Shown: positions 15,652-23,765, counted from the stretch's first letter. The stretch: 64,000 bases of DNA from Pseudarthrobacter sp. NIBRBAC000502772 (GCF_006517235.1 NZ_CP041188.1:1240001-1304000), one strand, 5' to 3'. Notes: generated by a model from the letters alone, not told the origin. Made by a program: numbers and translations.

Positions 15652-15908
15652 CCCGCATAATCACCATCTACACGCAGCCATCCTGCCAGCCATGCAAGGC
15701 GACTAAGCGCTGGTGGGATCGGCGCGGCATCCGATACCAGGAAGTAGACATCACCACCAGCCCGAAGGATGCCGAAGCGATCCGAGCCCTCGGATTCAAA
15801 GAAGCACCCGTCGTCATCGTCTCGACCGGCGACGCGGAAACCGACCTCATGTGGTCCGGTTTCGACCCGAACAACCTCACCAAATACACCACAACGGAAG
15901 CAGCATAG
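15648..15908 (+). CDS. NrdH/glutaredoxin-like thiol redoxin
   Basis: An 86-residue thioredoxin-fold protein with active site CQPC (residues 13-16) after IYTQPS. EAPVVIV holds the conserved cis-Pro, and MWSGFDP resembles the NrdH WxGF motif. It could reduce ribonucleotide reductase during phage replication. No reductase is encoded here, so it would serve the host enzyme. Confidence 0.85.
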   Translation: MTRIITIYTQPSCQPCKATKRWWDRRGIRYQEVDITTSPKDAEAIRALGFKEAPVVIVSTGDAETDLMWSGFDPNNLTKYTTTEAA

Positions 15909-15910
15909 AC

Positions 15911-16381
15911 ATGGCAGACATCAAATTCACCGGGAATGTTGGCAAGGACGCGGAACTCAGATTCCTCCCCTCGGGCCGTGCTGTGCTCAACTTCAGCGTG
16001 GCCGATTCCAAGTCCAAGAAGCTCGATAGCGGCGAGTGGGAAACGCTCGCTGAGCAGTGGCTCGACTGCGCTATATGGGGCGAACTTGCAGAGTTCTACG
16101 CGGAGAAAATCCGGCGTGGCGCCCGCGTCACGGTCTACGGCGACTTTATGTCCCGCAAGTACGAAGCCAAGGACGGATCGAAGGGGACCAGCCTGGATGT
16201 CAACGTGAAGGGCGTGGAAATCTACCCGCCAAAGAATGGCGGCGGTTCTAGCCAAAGCGGCAATCGCTCGAATGGTGGTTCCGTTGGTTCTAGTGCGCAA
16301 GAAGACCCGTGGGCGACTCCCGGCGTATCCAACGCGGGCGGCTGGGGTAACAGCCCTGCCACTGGGGAGCCTCCGTTTTGA
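15911..16381 (+). CDS. ssb: Single-stranded DNA-binding protein
   Basis: A 156-residue protein with an OB fold in residues 1-105 (IKFTGNVGKDAELRFLPSG, VADSKSK, RGARVTVYGDF). The Gly/Ser-rich linker leads to GEPPF instead of the acidic DDIPF-type tip of cellular SSBs, so interaction with host SSB partners may be altered. Confidence 0.9.
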   Translation: MADIKFTGNVGKDAELRFLPSGRAVLNFSVADSKSKKLDSGEWETLAEQWLDCAIWGELAEFYAEKIRRGARVTVYGDFMSRKYEAKDGSKGTSLDVNVKGVEIYPPKNGGGSSQSGNRSNGGSVGSSAQEDPWATPGVSNAGGWGNSPATGEPPF

Positions 16382-16536
16382 TCGCCCGCTACGAGATGGC
16401 GCACCTGTTGTTCATCACGGACAACAGGAGGGCTAGGGACGCTGAACGGGAGTGGCGCGACGCTGAACCTCAGCACCTTCTCCCGTATTACGTCATGGCC
16501 GATGCGCTCATTGCGGCCGGATGGGAGAAGCCATGA
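16378..16536 (+). CDS. Very small hypothetical protein (52 aa)
   Basis: TTG start overlapping the ssb stop. Mostly helical (RARDAEREWRDAEPQHLLP). Ends in an ATGA overlap. Confidence 0.45.
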   Translation: MIARYEMAHLLFITDNRRARDAEREWRDAEPQHLLPYYVMADALIAAGWEKP

Positions 16537-16697
16537 AAACCAAACCCAAGGGCATCCACGCCAATTTCCGCACAACCTGTGGATGCGGCGCCGAGATCAC
16601 CATCACGAACGGGCGCGTGGACTTTCACGAGTGCGAACGAATCACCGGGACGCTCGATGAAGTCCTAGCCGCGCTCGACAACCGACAGGAACCATAA
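16533..16697 (+). CDS. Very small CxC protein (54 aa)
   Basis: Carries TTCGCGAEITITNGRVDFHEC, a possible half zinc ribbon, and a C-terminal helix. Overlaps neighbours on both sides. Confidence 0.45.
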   Translation: MKTKPKGIHANFRTTCGCGAEITITNGRVDFHECERITGTLDEVLAALDNRQEP

Positions 16698-16906
16698 TGG
16701 CAACCATCAAACCCCTGCTCGCAAAGATCCTCATCCAGGTAGGCGCCGACGAGCCCAAGGAAATCGGCACCATCGAGATTCCGATCAACGTCTCCATTCC
16801 CGGGCCGAGCGTAATTCACCGATATGACACAACGATCAACGTATCAACCCAGACCCCCGAAGTGATCGCGGCAGAAGTCGCGAAGAGATTCAAGCCCCAA
16901 CCGTAG
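16697..16906 (+). CDS. Small beta-rich hypothetical protein
   Basis: A 69-residue protein with alternating strands (GTIEIPINVSIPG, DTTINVSTQTPEV). Last gene before a terminator. Confidence 0.5.
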   Translation: MATIKPLLAKILIQVGADEPKEIGTIEIPINVSIPGPSVIHRYDTTINVSTQTPEVIAAEVAKRFKPQP

Positions 16907-16921
16907 CAATCCGCACTCCCC

Positions 16922-16946
16922 AAGCCGCGCACACCGCGGCTTTTTT
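16922..16946 (+). terminator. Intrinsic terminator
   Basis: AAGCCGCG (16922-16929) with CGCGGCTT (16935-16942), 5-nt loop, T-run to 16946. Confidence 0.85.
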
Positions 16947-17024
16947 CATGCCCGAAACAGTGCCCGGCGCCCGACCCTCACCCGGTTGGGCGCCGCTGGC
17001 CAGTACCAGGAAGGACCATCCGCC

Positions 17025-17222
17025 ATGAGCGACGCCAAGTACACCGAACTCGCGCAGCAAACAAAGTACCTCGCCAACTTCCGCGCCTACCGCAACGAGG
17101 CCAAAACGAGGCGCGATGAAGCGATAGCCGAAGAAGAAGAGACCATCCAAATGGAGACTAAGCGCATCGAGGCGGCAGAAGCTCGGATCCGGGAGCTCGT
17201 CGCGGAACTGGGGCTCGCATGA
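17025..17222 (+). CDS. Small coiled-coil protein
   Basis: A 65-residue, almost fully helical, charged protein (EAKTRRDEAIAEEEETIQ). ATG 17025 behind AGGAAGGAC. First gene after the terminator. Confidence 0.55.
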   Translation: MSDAKYTELAQQTKYLANFRAYRNEAKTRRDEAIAEEEETIQMETKRIEAAEARIRELVAELGLA

Positions 17223-17326
17223 ACAGCCCCGCCGCCAACCCGCGCACCAAGGAATGCACCGGCCTCGTGACCTGCCCCGCACGCGCCCACCTACAGGCCT
17301 GCTACGTGGCACTGAGGGAGCGCTAG
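17219..17326 (+). CDS. Very small Cys protein (35 aa)
   Basis: NPRTKECTGLVTCPARAHLQACY: three Cys. ATG overlaps the upstream stop. Weak support beyond position. Confidence 0.4.
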   Translation: MNSPAANPRTKECTGLVTCPARAHLQACYVALRER

Positions 17327-17328
17327 GC

Positions 17329-17631
17329 ATGGCGTATATTTTCCGCGGCACGAACCGCGACATTGACGTTCCCGAGAAGTGCGGCACACGAGCTGGACAC
17401 GCAGCACACTTCACTGCCGGGACGAAACCATGCAGCCCGTGCAACGAAGCCCATAGCGCCTACATGCGCGATTGGCGGCGGAATAAGAAGATCCAGATGC
17501 GGACCTCATGCGGAACCTACGCCGGCTACATGCGACACAAGCGGGCTGAGGGCTACCCCTGCGAGTACTGCTTACGGGCATATGCCGAATACATGGCCGA
17601 GTATCGCGCTAACCGAAAGTTGGTGGCCTGA
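17329..17631 (+). CDS. Double CGT-x2-GY zinc-ribbon-like protein
   Basis: A 100-residue protein made of two copies of one module: CGTRAGHAAHF...CSPC...HSAYMRDWR (residues 18-51) and CGTYAGYMRHK...CEYC...AYAEYMAEYR (61-93). Each has one Cys, one His, then CxxC, a plausible single zinc site. It starts MAYIFRGT, like the following relatives. The module is widespread in actinobacteria and their phages with no known function. Confidence 0.7.
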   Translation: MAYIFRGTNRDIDVPEKCGTRAGHAAHFTAGTKPCSPCNEAHSAYMRDWRRNKKIQMRTSCGTYAGYMRHKRAEGYPCEYCLRAYAEYMAEYRANRKLVA

Positions 17632-17852
17632 TGGGGTACGTCTACCGCGGCACGGACTTCTCCATACCCGAACCCCTGGTCGAACCGAGGAAGCGGCAAC
17701 CGCGCATCCCCGGCCCCGCGCAATGCGGAACCCGCAACGGATATGCCGCGCACTTTCACAAGAAGGAACCGTACTGCGACCCATGCCGGGCTGCGAATAG
17801 TGCCTACACCGCGGAATACAAGCAGCGCTTGAAGGCAAGGCAGATCGCATGA
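17631..17852 (+). CDS. CGT-x2-GY zinc-ribbon-like protein
   Basis: A 73-residue protein starting MGYVYRGT, with one module: CGTRNGYAAHF...CDPC...ANSAYTAEYK. Directly downstream of the double version and clearly its relative. Confidence 0.7.
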   Translation: MGYVYRGTDFSIPEPLVEPRKRQPRIPGPAQCGTRNGYAAHFHKKEPYCDPCRAANSAYTAEYKQRLKARQIA

Positions 17853-18034
17853 TCGATCCATGCTGCGCGCTATGCAAGGGCCCGCATGACATCTGCCTCT
17901 CACGGCATTCCTGCCAGCACCACAAGATCGCACAAGCGCAGGACGACGCCAATCATCAAGCCCGGCAAACGGTACGCAGGCCAACCGAAGACCAGGCAAT
18001 CCGCAACATTATGAGCAGGGGGCGCGGGTCATGA
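17849..18034 (+). CDS. Small Cys/His-rich protein
   Basis: Sixty-one residues: CCALCKGPHDICLSRHSCQHH packs five Cys and four His in 21 residues and should bind zinc. Sits between two CGT-module genes but lacks their pattern. Confidence 0.55.
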   Translation: MIDPCCALCKGPHDICLSRHSCQHHKIAQAQDDANHQARQTVRRPTEDQAIRNIMSRGRGS

Positions 18035-18348
18035 CGTACATCTACCGAGCCGACGAAGACATCCAGCGAGAACCAACCGTGCCATACATCTACCGCACCA
18101 TCGAACTTCCACCCGAAGTCACCTATCCCGAGCGCAAGAAGTTCAAGCCTGAACTCTGCGGCACTCCATCGGGCTACCAGCAACACGGAAGATTCAACCA
18201 GGAACGATGCCCAGACTGCCTAATCGCCTACAGCGAATACCAGCGCGAATATCGGGCGGCGAGATTGGCACCGGAAATTAGTCCGAAAGCTTCCACGATT
18301 GGAAGTGATAACCCCAAAGAAAAAGGAGTGCGGAATGGCACGCATTAG
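18031..18348 (+). CDS. CGT-x2-GY zinc-ribbon-like protein
   Basis: A 105-residue protein. YIYR occurs twice in the N-terminal 22 residues. The module CGTPSGYQQHG...CPDC...AYSEYQREYR occupies about residues 44-76. Its 3' end overlaps the start of the replication gene by 14 nt. Confidence 0.7.
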   Translation: MTYIYRADEDIQREPTVPYIYRTIELPPEVTYPERKKFKPELCGTPSGYQQHGRFNQERCPDCLIAYSEYQREYRAARLAPEISPKASTIGSDNPKEKGVRNGTH

Positions 18349-19069
18349 GACCATCAAGCCGGACTTCTGGACCGATGGAAACATGGTCAAGCTTTCACCG
18401 TTTGCGCGGCTGCTCTACATCGGAATGTGGAACTTCACGCTATGCGATCACGGCCATGTTGCCGATGACGCAATGAAACTGAAGCTTCAGATACTCCCAA
18501 TGGACAACGTGGACATTGACGCGCTGCTGGCCGAGATTATGAATCAGGGCCGCGTCGTGCGGGTTGAGGATGGCGACGGTAGGACATATCTGCTGGTCAA
18601 ACGCTTTGAGGACCACCAGAAGATCGATCCTCGCTGGAAAACACGGTGCCCCGCGTGCGCTCAAGTGGACTCACTCACCCTCACGGAAACTCCGGTGAGT
18701 TTGGGTGAACTCACCGTAACTCCCGAACTCTCACCTGATCTCACCCTAGGAAGGGAAGGGATGGGAAGGGATGGGAAAAAGAACCTCCCATCAAAGCCTG
18801 CGGCTTCGACGGACTTCGACACCTTCTGGGCTCAGTACCCGCGCAAGGTCGGAAAGATAGCCGGGAAGAAGGCTTTCGACAAGGCAATCAGGCTCACCTC
18901 TCTAGAGCAGCTTCTTTCAGGCGTTGAACTACTCAAGCGCGAAACCGCAGGCAAAGAACTTGAGTTCATCCCTCATCCCGCTTCCTGGCTTACTGCCGGC
19001 CGCTGGGATGACGAGCCATCCACAAAACCCGCCGCATCCAGCCCATGGAGTAAGGACTTCCACAAATGA
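18335..19069 (+). CDS. Phage replication initiator / helicase-loader type protein
   Basis: A 244-residue protein from ATG 18335 with AAGGAG 8 nt upstream. It begins MARIRTIKPDFWTDG, the hallmark of phage replisome-organiser proteins. The N-terminal winged-helix part includes SPFARLLYIGMWNFTLCDHG. The C-terminal domain (STDFDTFWAQYPRKVGKIAGKKA) is the recurring YPRK.GK-type domain of these proteins. It probably loads the DnaB-like helicase encoded at 19902. Confidence 0.8.
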   Translation: MARIRTIKPDFWTDGNMVKLSPFARLLYIGMWNFTLCDHGHVADDAMKLKLQILPMDNVDIDALLAEIMNQGRVVRVEDGDGRTYLLVKRFEDHQKIDPRWKTRCPACAQVDSLTLTETPVSLGELTVTPELSPDLTLGREGMGRDGKKNLPSKPAASTDFDTFWAQYPRKVGKIAGKKAFDKAIRLTSLEQLLSGVELLKRETAGKELEFIPHPASWLTAGRWDDEPSTKPAASSPWSKDFHK

Positions 19070-19197
19070 ACGATCCGACTTACGACGCCGAGTGCTACCG
19101 GTGTGATCTGGACATCCATTATTGCGGCGGCTGCGGCGATCCTCTAAGGCATGACGGCAAGGAATTTGACGGCACGAAGCATAAGGAATGCACATGA
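19066..19197 (+). CDS. Mini zinc-ribbon protein (43 aa)
   Basis: ECYRCDLDIHYCGGCGDPL carries two CxxC pairs spaced for one zinc. ATG and TGA overlap the neighbouring genes. Confidence 0.55.
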   Translation: MNDPTYDAECYRCDLDIHYCGGCGDPLRHDGKEFDGTKHKECT

Positions 19198-19905
19198 GCC
19201 CCTACTATCAAGACGAAGAAATCACCCTCCATCACGGCGACTCGATAGCAGTCGCCGTTTCGCTGCCATCACTTTCCGTCAACTCGATCATCACAAGCCC
19301 GCCATACTTCGGCTTGCGTGACTACGGGGAGGATGGGCAGCTTGGGGCTGAGGCAACAGTTGAGCAGTATGTCGGCAACCTCGTGACCCTCTTCCGCGAA
19401 CTGCGGCGCGTGCTGGCTGACGACGGCACTCTATGGCTCAACCTCGGAGACTCTTACGCCCGCGGCTTCGGCGGCGGCTCACCCGGCAAGAAGTCTGCGA
19501 GCAACGCGGGCTCATACCAGGGCCGCGCTCCGGGAAGGAAGCCTGCTGGACTGAATGGCAAGGACTTGATCGGGATCCCTTGGCGGGTTGCACTTGCCCT
19601 ACAGGCTAGCGGGGGCGGACGGCAAGCCAAGGAATAAGCGGACAGTCTGGAGCCTGCCCACGCAGCCATTCCCCGGCGCCCACTTCGCCACATTCCCGCC
19701 CGCACTAGTCGAGCCGTGCATATTGGCATCGACTAGACGCGATGGGGTCGTGCTTGACCCATTCAGCGGCTCTGGTACTACGGGCATGGTCGCAAGGGAT
19801 TTGGGGCGCCGATATGTAGGCGTGGACCTGAATGCCGACTACCTGAAACTCTCGCTCGATACGCGGCTGCAAAGCGCTGCGCTGGACCTTGGAGCAATAG
19901 CATGA
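19194..19905 (+). pseudogene. DNA (N4/N6) methyltransferase, internally deleted and frameshifted
   Basis: Two open segments in different frames make one enzyme. 19194-19637 has motif IV SPPY (TSPPYFGLRDYG) and runs to GIPWRVALALQA before a spurious tail. The other frame, open at 19588-19905, resumes at NKRTVWSLPTQPFPGAHFATFP and has SAM motif I (DPFSGSGTTG) and VGVDLN. In intact relatives a target-recognition and linker section of roughly 60-120 residues lies between ALQA and NKRTVW. Here the two are joined out of frame near 19605-19635, so a deletion is the likely cause. Activity is not expected. Confidence 0.8.
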
Positions 19906-21206
19906 CCGAACCAACCACCCACGACGCCGTAGCCGAGCAATCAGTCCTTGGCGCGATGCTCATCAGCCGTGACGCTATCCCGGACATCGCGGACATTCTG
20001 GATGGCGGCGACTTTTACCGGCCGGCGCACGAGACGATCTACCGAACGATCCTGGACCTTCACGGCTCAGGTAATCCGGTGGACGCGATTACGGTCAACG
20101 ACGCGCTGACGCAGATGGGCGAGATTGCCCGCGTAGGTGGCGTGATGTACGCGCACGAACTGGCGGGCATCGTCCACTCAGCGGCCTCCGGTGCCTACTA
20201 CGCGGAAATAGTCGCACACGCAGCCACACGTAGGCGTCTCACCGCTGCTGGGCGGAAGATCCAAGACCTAGCCGGGAACGGTGGCGACGTTGACGAGTTG
20301 GTTGAGGCTGCACGGCGCGAAGTTGACCAGACCTCACGCGCTACCGGATCCACCGTCTCATTCTTTGGCGAAACCATTGACGCGATGCTCGGGACGTTGG
20401 ATGAGGAAATCAACCACCACCCCACGCCATGGGCCGCGCTGAATGACATTATCGGCGGACTAAGGCCGGGGGCACTGTACGTAGTCGCGGCTAGGCCATC
20501 AGTGGGCAAGTCGGTCATTGCGCTGAACCTGGCGCAGGGGCTACTTGAACACGGCTCGGTGGCGTTCTCATCGTTGGAAATGTCCAACAACGATGTGCAG
20601 ATCCGGGCAGTATCGTCCGACCTGAATCTCGACGTGTCCCGGCTGATCGAGCGGAACCTTACGCCGGGAGACTGGGCAAGGATCCGTGACCGTAGAGCGG
20701 TCTGGGGCGATGTCCCGCTGGCTGTGGACGACCGCTCCGGTGTCACCATTACCGACATCAAGCGATTTGCCCGCAGCGTGAACCGACGCAAACCATTGGC
20801 CGGGATCGTCGTGGATTACTTGCAACTCATGTCCCAGCCGCACGGAGACAAGCGCCCCCGTCACGAGTTCGTCGCGGACATGTCACGGCAACTCAAAATC
20901 ATGGCAATGGATATGCAGGTGCCCGTTATCGCCCTATCCCAGCTCAACCGAGGATCCACCCAGCGCGAGGACAAGATGCCACAGATCAGTGACATGCGGG
21001 AATCCGGCGCCATCGAGCAGGACGCTGACGTAGTGATCCTGCTGCACCGCGAAATCATGGGCGACAACCGGAATGACCTGTCGATGCTGGTTGCCAAGAA
21101 TCGGCACGGCGCGACAGGACTGGCCGAATTGCAGTTCTGGGGGCATTACTCGAAAGCCCTTGACCGCGGACTCACGCCGCAAGCCGCGCTCAGGCAAGCC
21201 GCATGA
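19902..21206 (+). CDS. dnaB: Replicative DNA helicase, DnaB-like
   Basis: A 434-residue hexameric helicase. The N-terminal DnaB domain (about 6-105, EQSVLGAMLISRDAI) is followed by a RecA-type domain. Walker A is ARPSVGKS (197-204) and Walker B is GIVVDYLQL (301-309). SQLNRG, MRESGAIEQDADVV and the KNRHGATG arginine-finger loop are present. Somewhat shorter than chromosomal DnaB. ATG overlaps the end of the broken methyltransferase. Confidence 0.95.
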   Translation: MTEPTTHDAVAEQSVLGAMLISRDAIPDIADILDGGDFYRPAHETIYRTILDLHGSGNPVDAITVNDALTQMGEIARVGGVMYAHELAGIVHSAASGAYYAEIVAHAATRRRLTAAGRKIQDLAGNGGDVDELVEAARREVDQTSRATGSTVSFFGETIDAMLGTLDEEINHHPTPWAALNDIIGGLRPGALYVVAARPSVGKSVIALNLAQGLLEHGSVAFSSLEMSNNDVQIRAVSSDLNLDVSRLIERNLTPGDWARIRDRRAVWGDVPLAVDDRSGVTITDIKRFARSVNRRKPLAGIVVDYLQLMSQPHGDKRPRHEFVADMSRQLKIMAMDMQVPVIALSQLNRGSTQREDKMPQISDMRESGAIEQDADVVILLHREIMGDNRNDLSMLVAKNRHGATGLAELQFWGHYSKALDRGLTPQAALRQAA

Positions 21207-21400
21207 ACCCCCACCCAACCCACATCGAAGCCGTAGCGGACACTGCGGCTTCTTCTATGACCGGAGAGAACATGACGGCCAAGATCGCAAGCCTTGGCGC
21301 CTTCTGCGATAAGTGCGGATGGGGCCTCAGCGACAGTCCCGTGATGATGCGCAATTGGGTTTACCTGCACAACCAGAACTTTCACCAGGAGGAATCATGA
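21203..21400 (+). CDS. Small Cys/His protein
   Basis: Sixty-five residues from ATG 21203, or 42 from ATG 21272 behind GGAGAGAAC. FCDKCGWGL and YLHNQNFH could make one zinc site, as in the first gene of the left operon. Confidence 0.5.
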   Translation: MNPHPTHIEAVADTAASSMTGENMTAKIASLGAFCDKCGWGLSDSPVMMRNWVYLHNQNFHQEES

Positions 21401-22068
21401 AACTTCTCGACTTATTCTGCGGCGCTGGTGGTGCCGGCCGTGGCTACATGGATGCCGGGTTCGACGTGACCGGCGTGGACATCGAACCGCAGCCCGACTA
21501 TCCGGGCACGTTCATCCAGGGTGACGCAATCGCCTACCTTGCCGCGCATGGGCACGAGTTCGATGCCATTCACGCGAGCCCACCCTGCCAAGCCTCCAGT
21601 GCGCTCACTAAGGGCACGAACAAGGGCAAGGTGTACCTGAACCTCATACCGGCGACACGGGCTCTCCTGGCGCTGCATGACAAGCCGACCGTGATTGAAA
21701 ACGTGCAGGGCTCGGACCTAAGGCGCGACCTCACGTTGTGCGGGGAAATGTTCGGGCTGGGGGTCATTCGGCACCGATACTTCGAGACGTCCGGGTTTAC
21801 GCCTATCGCACCGGCGCATAAGCCTCACCGTGGACGCGTCGCCGGCTGGCGGCACGGCGTCTATTACGAAGGCGTGTACAGGCAAGTTTACGGAGCCGGG
21901 GGAGGCAAGGGCACCGTAGCTGAGTGGCAGGAAGCCATGGGGATGTTCCACACGAACAACCGGAAGTCCATCGCAGAAGCGATCCCGCCGCAATACGCCA
22001 GGTTTGTGGGCGGGCAGATAATGCAGCGTCTCGAATCCGAAGCCGCCATCCGTGGGCTGGCCGCGTGA
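21397..22068 (+). CDS. C5-cytosine DNA methyltransferase
   Basis: A 223-residue Dcm-type enzyme, short but with the key motifs: I (DLFCGAGGAGRG, residues 5-16), IV with catalytic Cys64 (SPPCQ), VI (ENV, 101-103), an RHRYFETSG motif VIII equivalent, and a motif X-like IPPQYARFVGG. The target-recognition region is compact. AGGAGG precedes ATG 21397. It may protect phage DNA from host restriction; no cognate nuclease is nearby. Confidence 0.9.
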   Translation: MKLLDLFCGAGGAGRGYMDAGFDVTGVDIEPQPDYPGTFIQGDAIAYLAAHGHEFDAIHASPPCQASSALTKGTNKGKVYLNLIPATRALLALHDKPTVIENVQGSDLRRDLTLCGEMFGLGVIRHRYFETSGFTPIAPAHKPHRGRVAGWRHGVYYEGVYRQVYGAGGGKGTVAEWQEAMGMFHTNNRKSIAEAIPPQYARFVGGQIMQRLESEAAIRGLAA

Positions 22069-22277
22069 TCTTCCCGTGCACGCCATGCCAGACGCTCTAC
22101 GACGGCTGGACGACCTACCAGCGCCCGGCGGCGCGCTGGATCCAGTACATGAACGTGACGCGCTCAATCGAGGCGCGCAAAACGCAGATCCTCGAACACT
22201 ACGAACTCATCAACCGACAATGCGCGGCCATCAAAGACTCATGCCGCCGTAAGTGCAAACACCTGGAGGCACCATGA
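22065..22277 (+). CDS. Small hypothetical protein
   Basis: Seventy residues from GTG 22065. FPCTPC at the start and CAAIKDSCRRKCKH at the end give five Cys. A basic helix lies between. Not recognised. Confidence 0.5.
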   Translation: MIFPCTPCQTLYDGWTTYQRPAARWIQYMNVTRSIEARKTQILEHYELINRQCAAIKDSCRRKCKHLEAP

Positions 22278-22402
22278 CCTGCCAATGCAAGAGCCCCCGC
22301 GAGCAGTGGTCATTCACCGGCCGGGAAGTGCACTGGGGTTACGTCTATTTGGTCTGGACCCGCGACGACGGGAAACGGTTCGTGCGGTGGGTGCGACCAT
22401 GA
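22274..22402 (+). CDS. Very small hypothetical protein (42 aa)
   Basis: Trp/Tyr-rich (EQWSFTGREVHWGYVYLVWT), basic C-terminus. Overlapping start and stop. Confidence 0.4.
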   Translation: MTCQCKSPREQWSFTGREVHWGYVYLVWTRDDGKRFVRWVRP

Positions 22403-22761
22403 TCCTCACCATTCCCGCGCCCTGCCAGTTCATCAACTCAAACCAGCGGCTACACCGGATGGCCCAAGCCAAGCTCACTAAGACTTGGCGCCAAGCATCC
22501 GCCGCCGCGGCACAAGGGCTCGAACCATTCAGCCCGCCCGTCCACATCACCGCGCACATCTGGAAGCCACGCGCCGGCCGATACGACCCGAACAATCTGG
22601 CGCCCACGACCAAGGCGATAGTCGATGGGCTCGTGGACGCCGGGTTGCTCGCTGACGATTCCGTGGAGTATGTCGTCGGTCCGGACCATCGTCATGGCGG
22701 GAAAGGTGCGGCTGAGATCGTGCTCGAAATTACCGAAATCAAAGGGGAATCATGGGCTTGA
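22399..22761 (+). CDS. RusA-like Holliday junction resolvase
   Basis: A 120-residue endonuclease resolving branched replication or recombination intermediates before packaging. RYDPNNLAPTTKAIVDGLVD contains the first catalytic Asp cluster, and LLADDSVEYV supplies the DD pair typical of RusA. The N-terminus (ILTIPAPCQFINSNQRLH) matches the family. Start ATG 22399 overlaps the upstream stop. Confidence 0.85.
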   Translation: MILTIPAPCQFINSNQRLHRMAQAKLTKTWRQASAAAAQGLEPFSPPVHITAHIWKPRAGRYDPNNLAPTTKAIVDGLVDAGLLADDSVEYVVGPDHRHGGKGAAEIVLEITEIKGESWA

Positions 22762-23363
22762 AAGATAACGCGCACAGGCTTAGTCGCGAGCACTTGAAGA
22801 TGGACAAGGACGGCAAGGCGCATAAGGTGCCTGCACTCATTACTGACCTACGTGGAGCAGTAACACCGGGACGCAACAGCTCAGGAGGTGGCGCGAGTGG
22901 TCCGCCGATCCCGATTGACCCCGACGCGCTGGACCTGCTGCGGGAGATCGAGACGGAAGCGCGCAGGGACTATAATGAGATCAGCGGCGACTACTGGGCT
23001 GACGATCTTGAGGCGCTGGTGCTACATCTGGCCGGGATGGATCTCACGCCCGAGTGGGACAATTACCTGGCTCACGTGACGCTCGACTTTGTAGACCGCA
23101 TCACGGCGATGTTGTGGCCAGTCAAGCCACGCCGGAAGCTGGTTGGCAAGGTGTGCCCGTCGTGTGGCTGGGCGACGTACGGCGAGGAACGGAAGACATG
23201 CCTAAGCCTTGGTTGCTGGAATGACGAGGGCGGGATGCGGGCTATCGGAACATGGGACATCGCCTGCGGATCCTGTGAGGCCGAGTGGGTGGGCGATCAG
23301 GTTGGATTCCTACTGGTGGCATTGGACGCGCCGAGTGGTGAGGTATTAACACAGGCCAGTTAA
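22752..23363 (+). CDS. DUF7341-like phage protein with zinc ribbon
   Basis: A 203-residue protein. An N-terminal Gly/Ser-rich segment, PIDPDALDLLREIETEAR, and a C-terminal split zinc ribbon (CPSCGWATYG ... CGSCEAEW) match a common actinophage family I recall as DUF7341. A regulator or DNA-binding role is inferred only from the zinc ribbon. It overlaps rusA by 10 nt and is the last gene before the terminator. Confidence 0.65.
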   Translation: MGLKDNAHRLSREHLKMDKDGKAHKVPALITDLRGAVTPGRNSSGGGASGPPIPIDPDALDLLREIETEARRDYNEISGDYWADDLEALVLHLAGMDLTPEWDNYLAHVTLDFVDRITAMLWPVKPRRKLVGKVCPSCGWATYGEERKTCLSLGCWNDEGGMRAIGTWDIACGSCEAEWVGDQVGFLLVALDAPSGEVLTQAS

Positions 23364-23410
23364 GTTGGTGTATGCTTAGTCCTAGCTGCGCAGTTCCAGC
23401 TAAATTTTCA

Positions 23411-23440
23411 GGTCGATCTTCGGATCGGCCTTCTTTGTTT
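23411..23440 (+). terminator. Strong intrinsic terminator ending the early region
   Basis: GGTCGATC (23411-23418), TTCG tetraloop, GATCGGCC (23423-23430), then TTCTTTGTTT. It separates early and late transcription units. Confidence 0.9.
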
Positions 23441-23446
23441 AAACAC

Positions 23447-23487
23447 TTGAGGCCCGCGCCAATCCCCCATATGGCTGCGGGCCTCAA
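23447..23487. other. Long hairpin in the early/late spacer
   Basis: TTGAGGCCCGC (23447-23457) and GCGGGCCTCAA (23477-23487) are an 11-bp perfect inverted repeat with a 19-nt loop just after the terminator. The 670-bp spacer 23364-24032 has no plausible protein gene; besides this hairpin it holds the tRNA and structured elements listed next. Confidence 0.55.
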
Positions 23488-23548
23488 CCTTTACCGAGTC
23501 ACGGCGGTTGACCGTGGCGCATAAGTTCACAGGCCCCGCTAATCCTTC

Positions 23549-23624
23549 AGTGTGGTGGTCAGGTGCCTGATGATGGATCCCACCCTTGGAACGGTGGGCG
23601 CGTGTTCGACTCACGCCGGCACTA
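23549..23624 (+). tRNA. tRNA-like element, possibly tRNA-Pro(TGG) with an 8-nt anticodon loop
   Basis: A good T-arm (GCGTG TTCGACT CACGC, 23600-23616) is followed by CGGCACT, which pairs with AGTGTGG (23549-23555) apart from one mismatch. CCACC and GGTGG (23580-23584, 23593-23597) frame the loop CTTGGAAC, which has 8 nt instead of 7. The D-arm is irregular and the variable region only 2 nt. It may be decayed or genuinely odd; amino-acid identity is uncertain. Confidence 0.4.
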
Positions 23625-23765
23625 CGCGAAAGCATGACGGCAGGTAGGTCCGCATGGGGCGCTACCGAAGCAGTGGACACGCTGCCATGTAGGTCATGTG
23701 AGTAGAACCCCACGCCCTCTGTTCCGCATAGTCTTTCGAGGCGCCGCGGCTCAAGATGTGGGCCT

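Noticed and set aside
23640..23760. Further tRNA genes upstream of tRNA-Trp
   Set aside because: Some inverted repeats are present but no T-arm with a standard TTCRA-type loop could be found.
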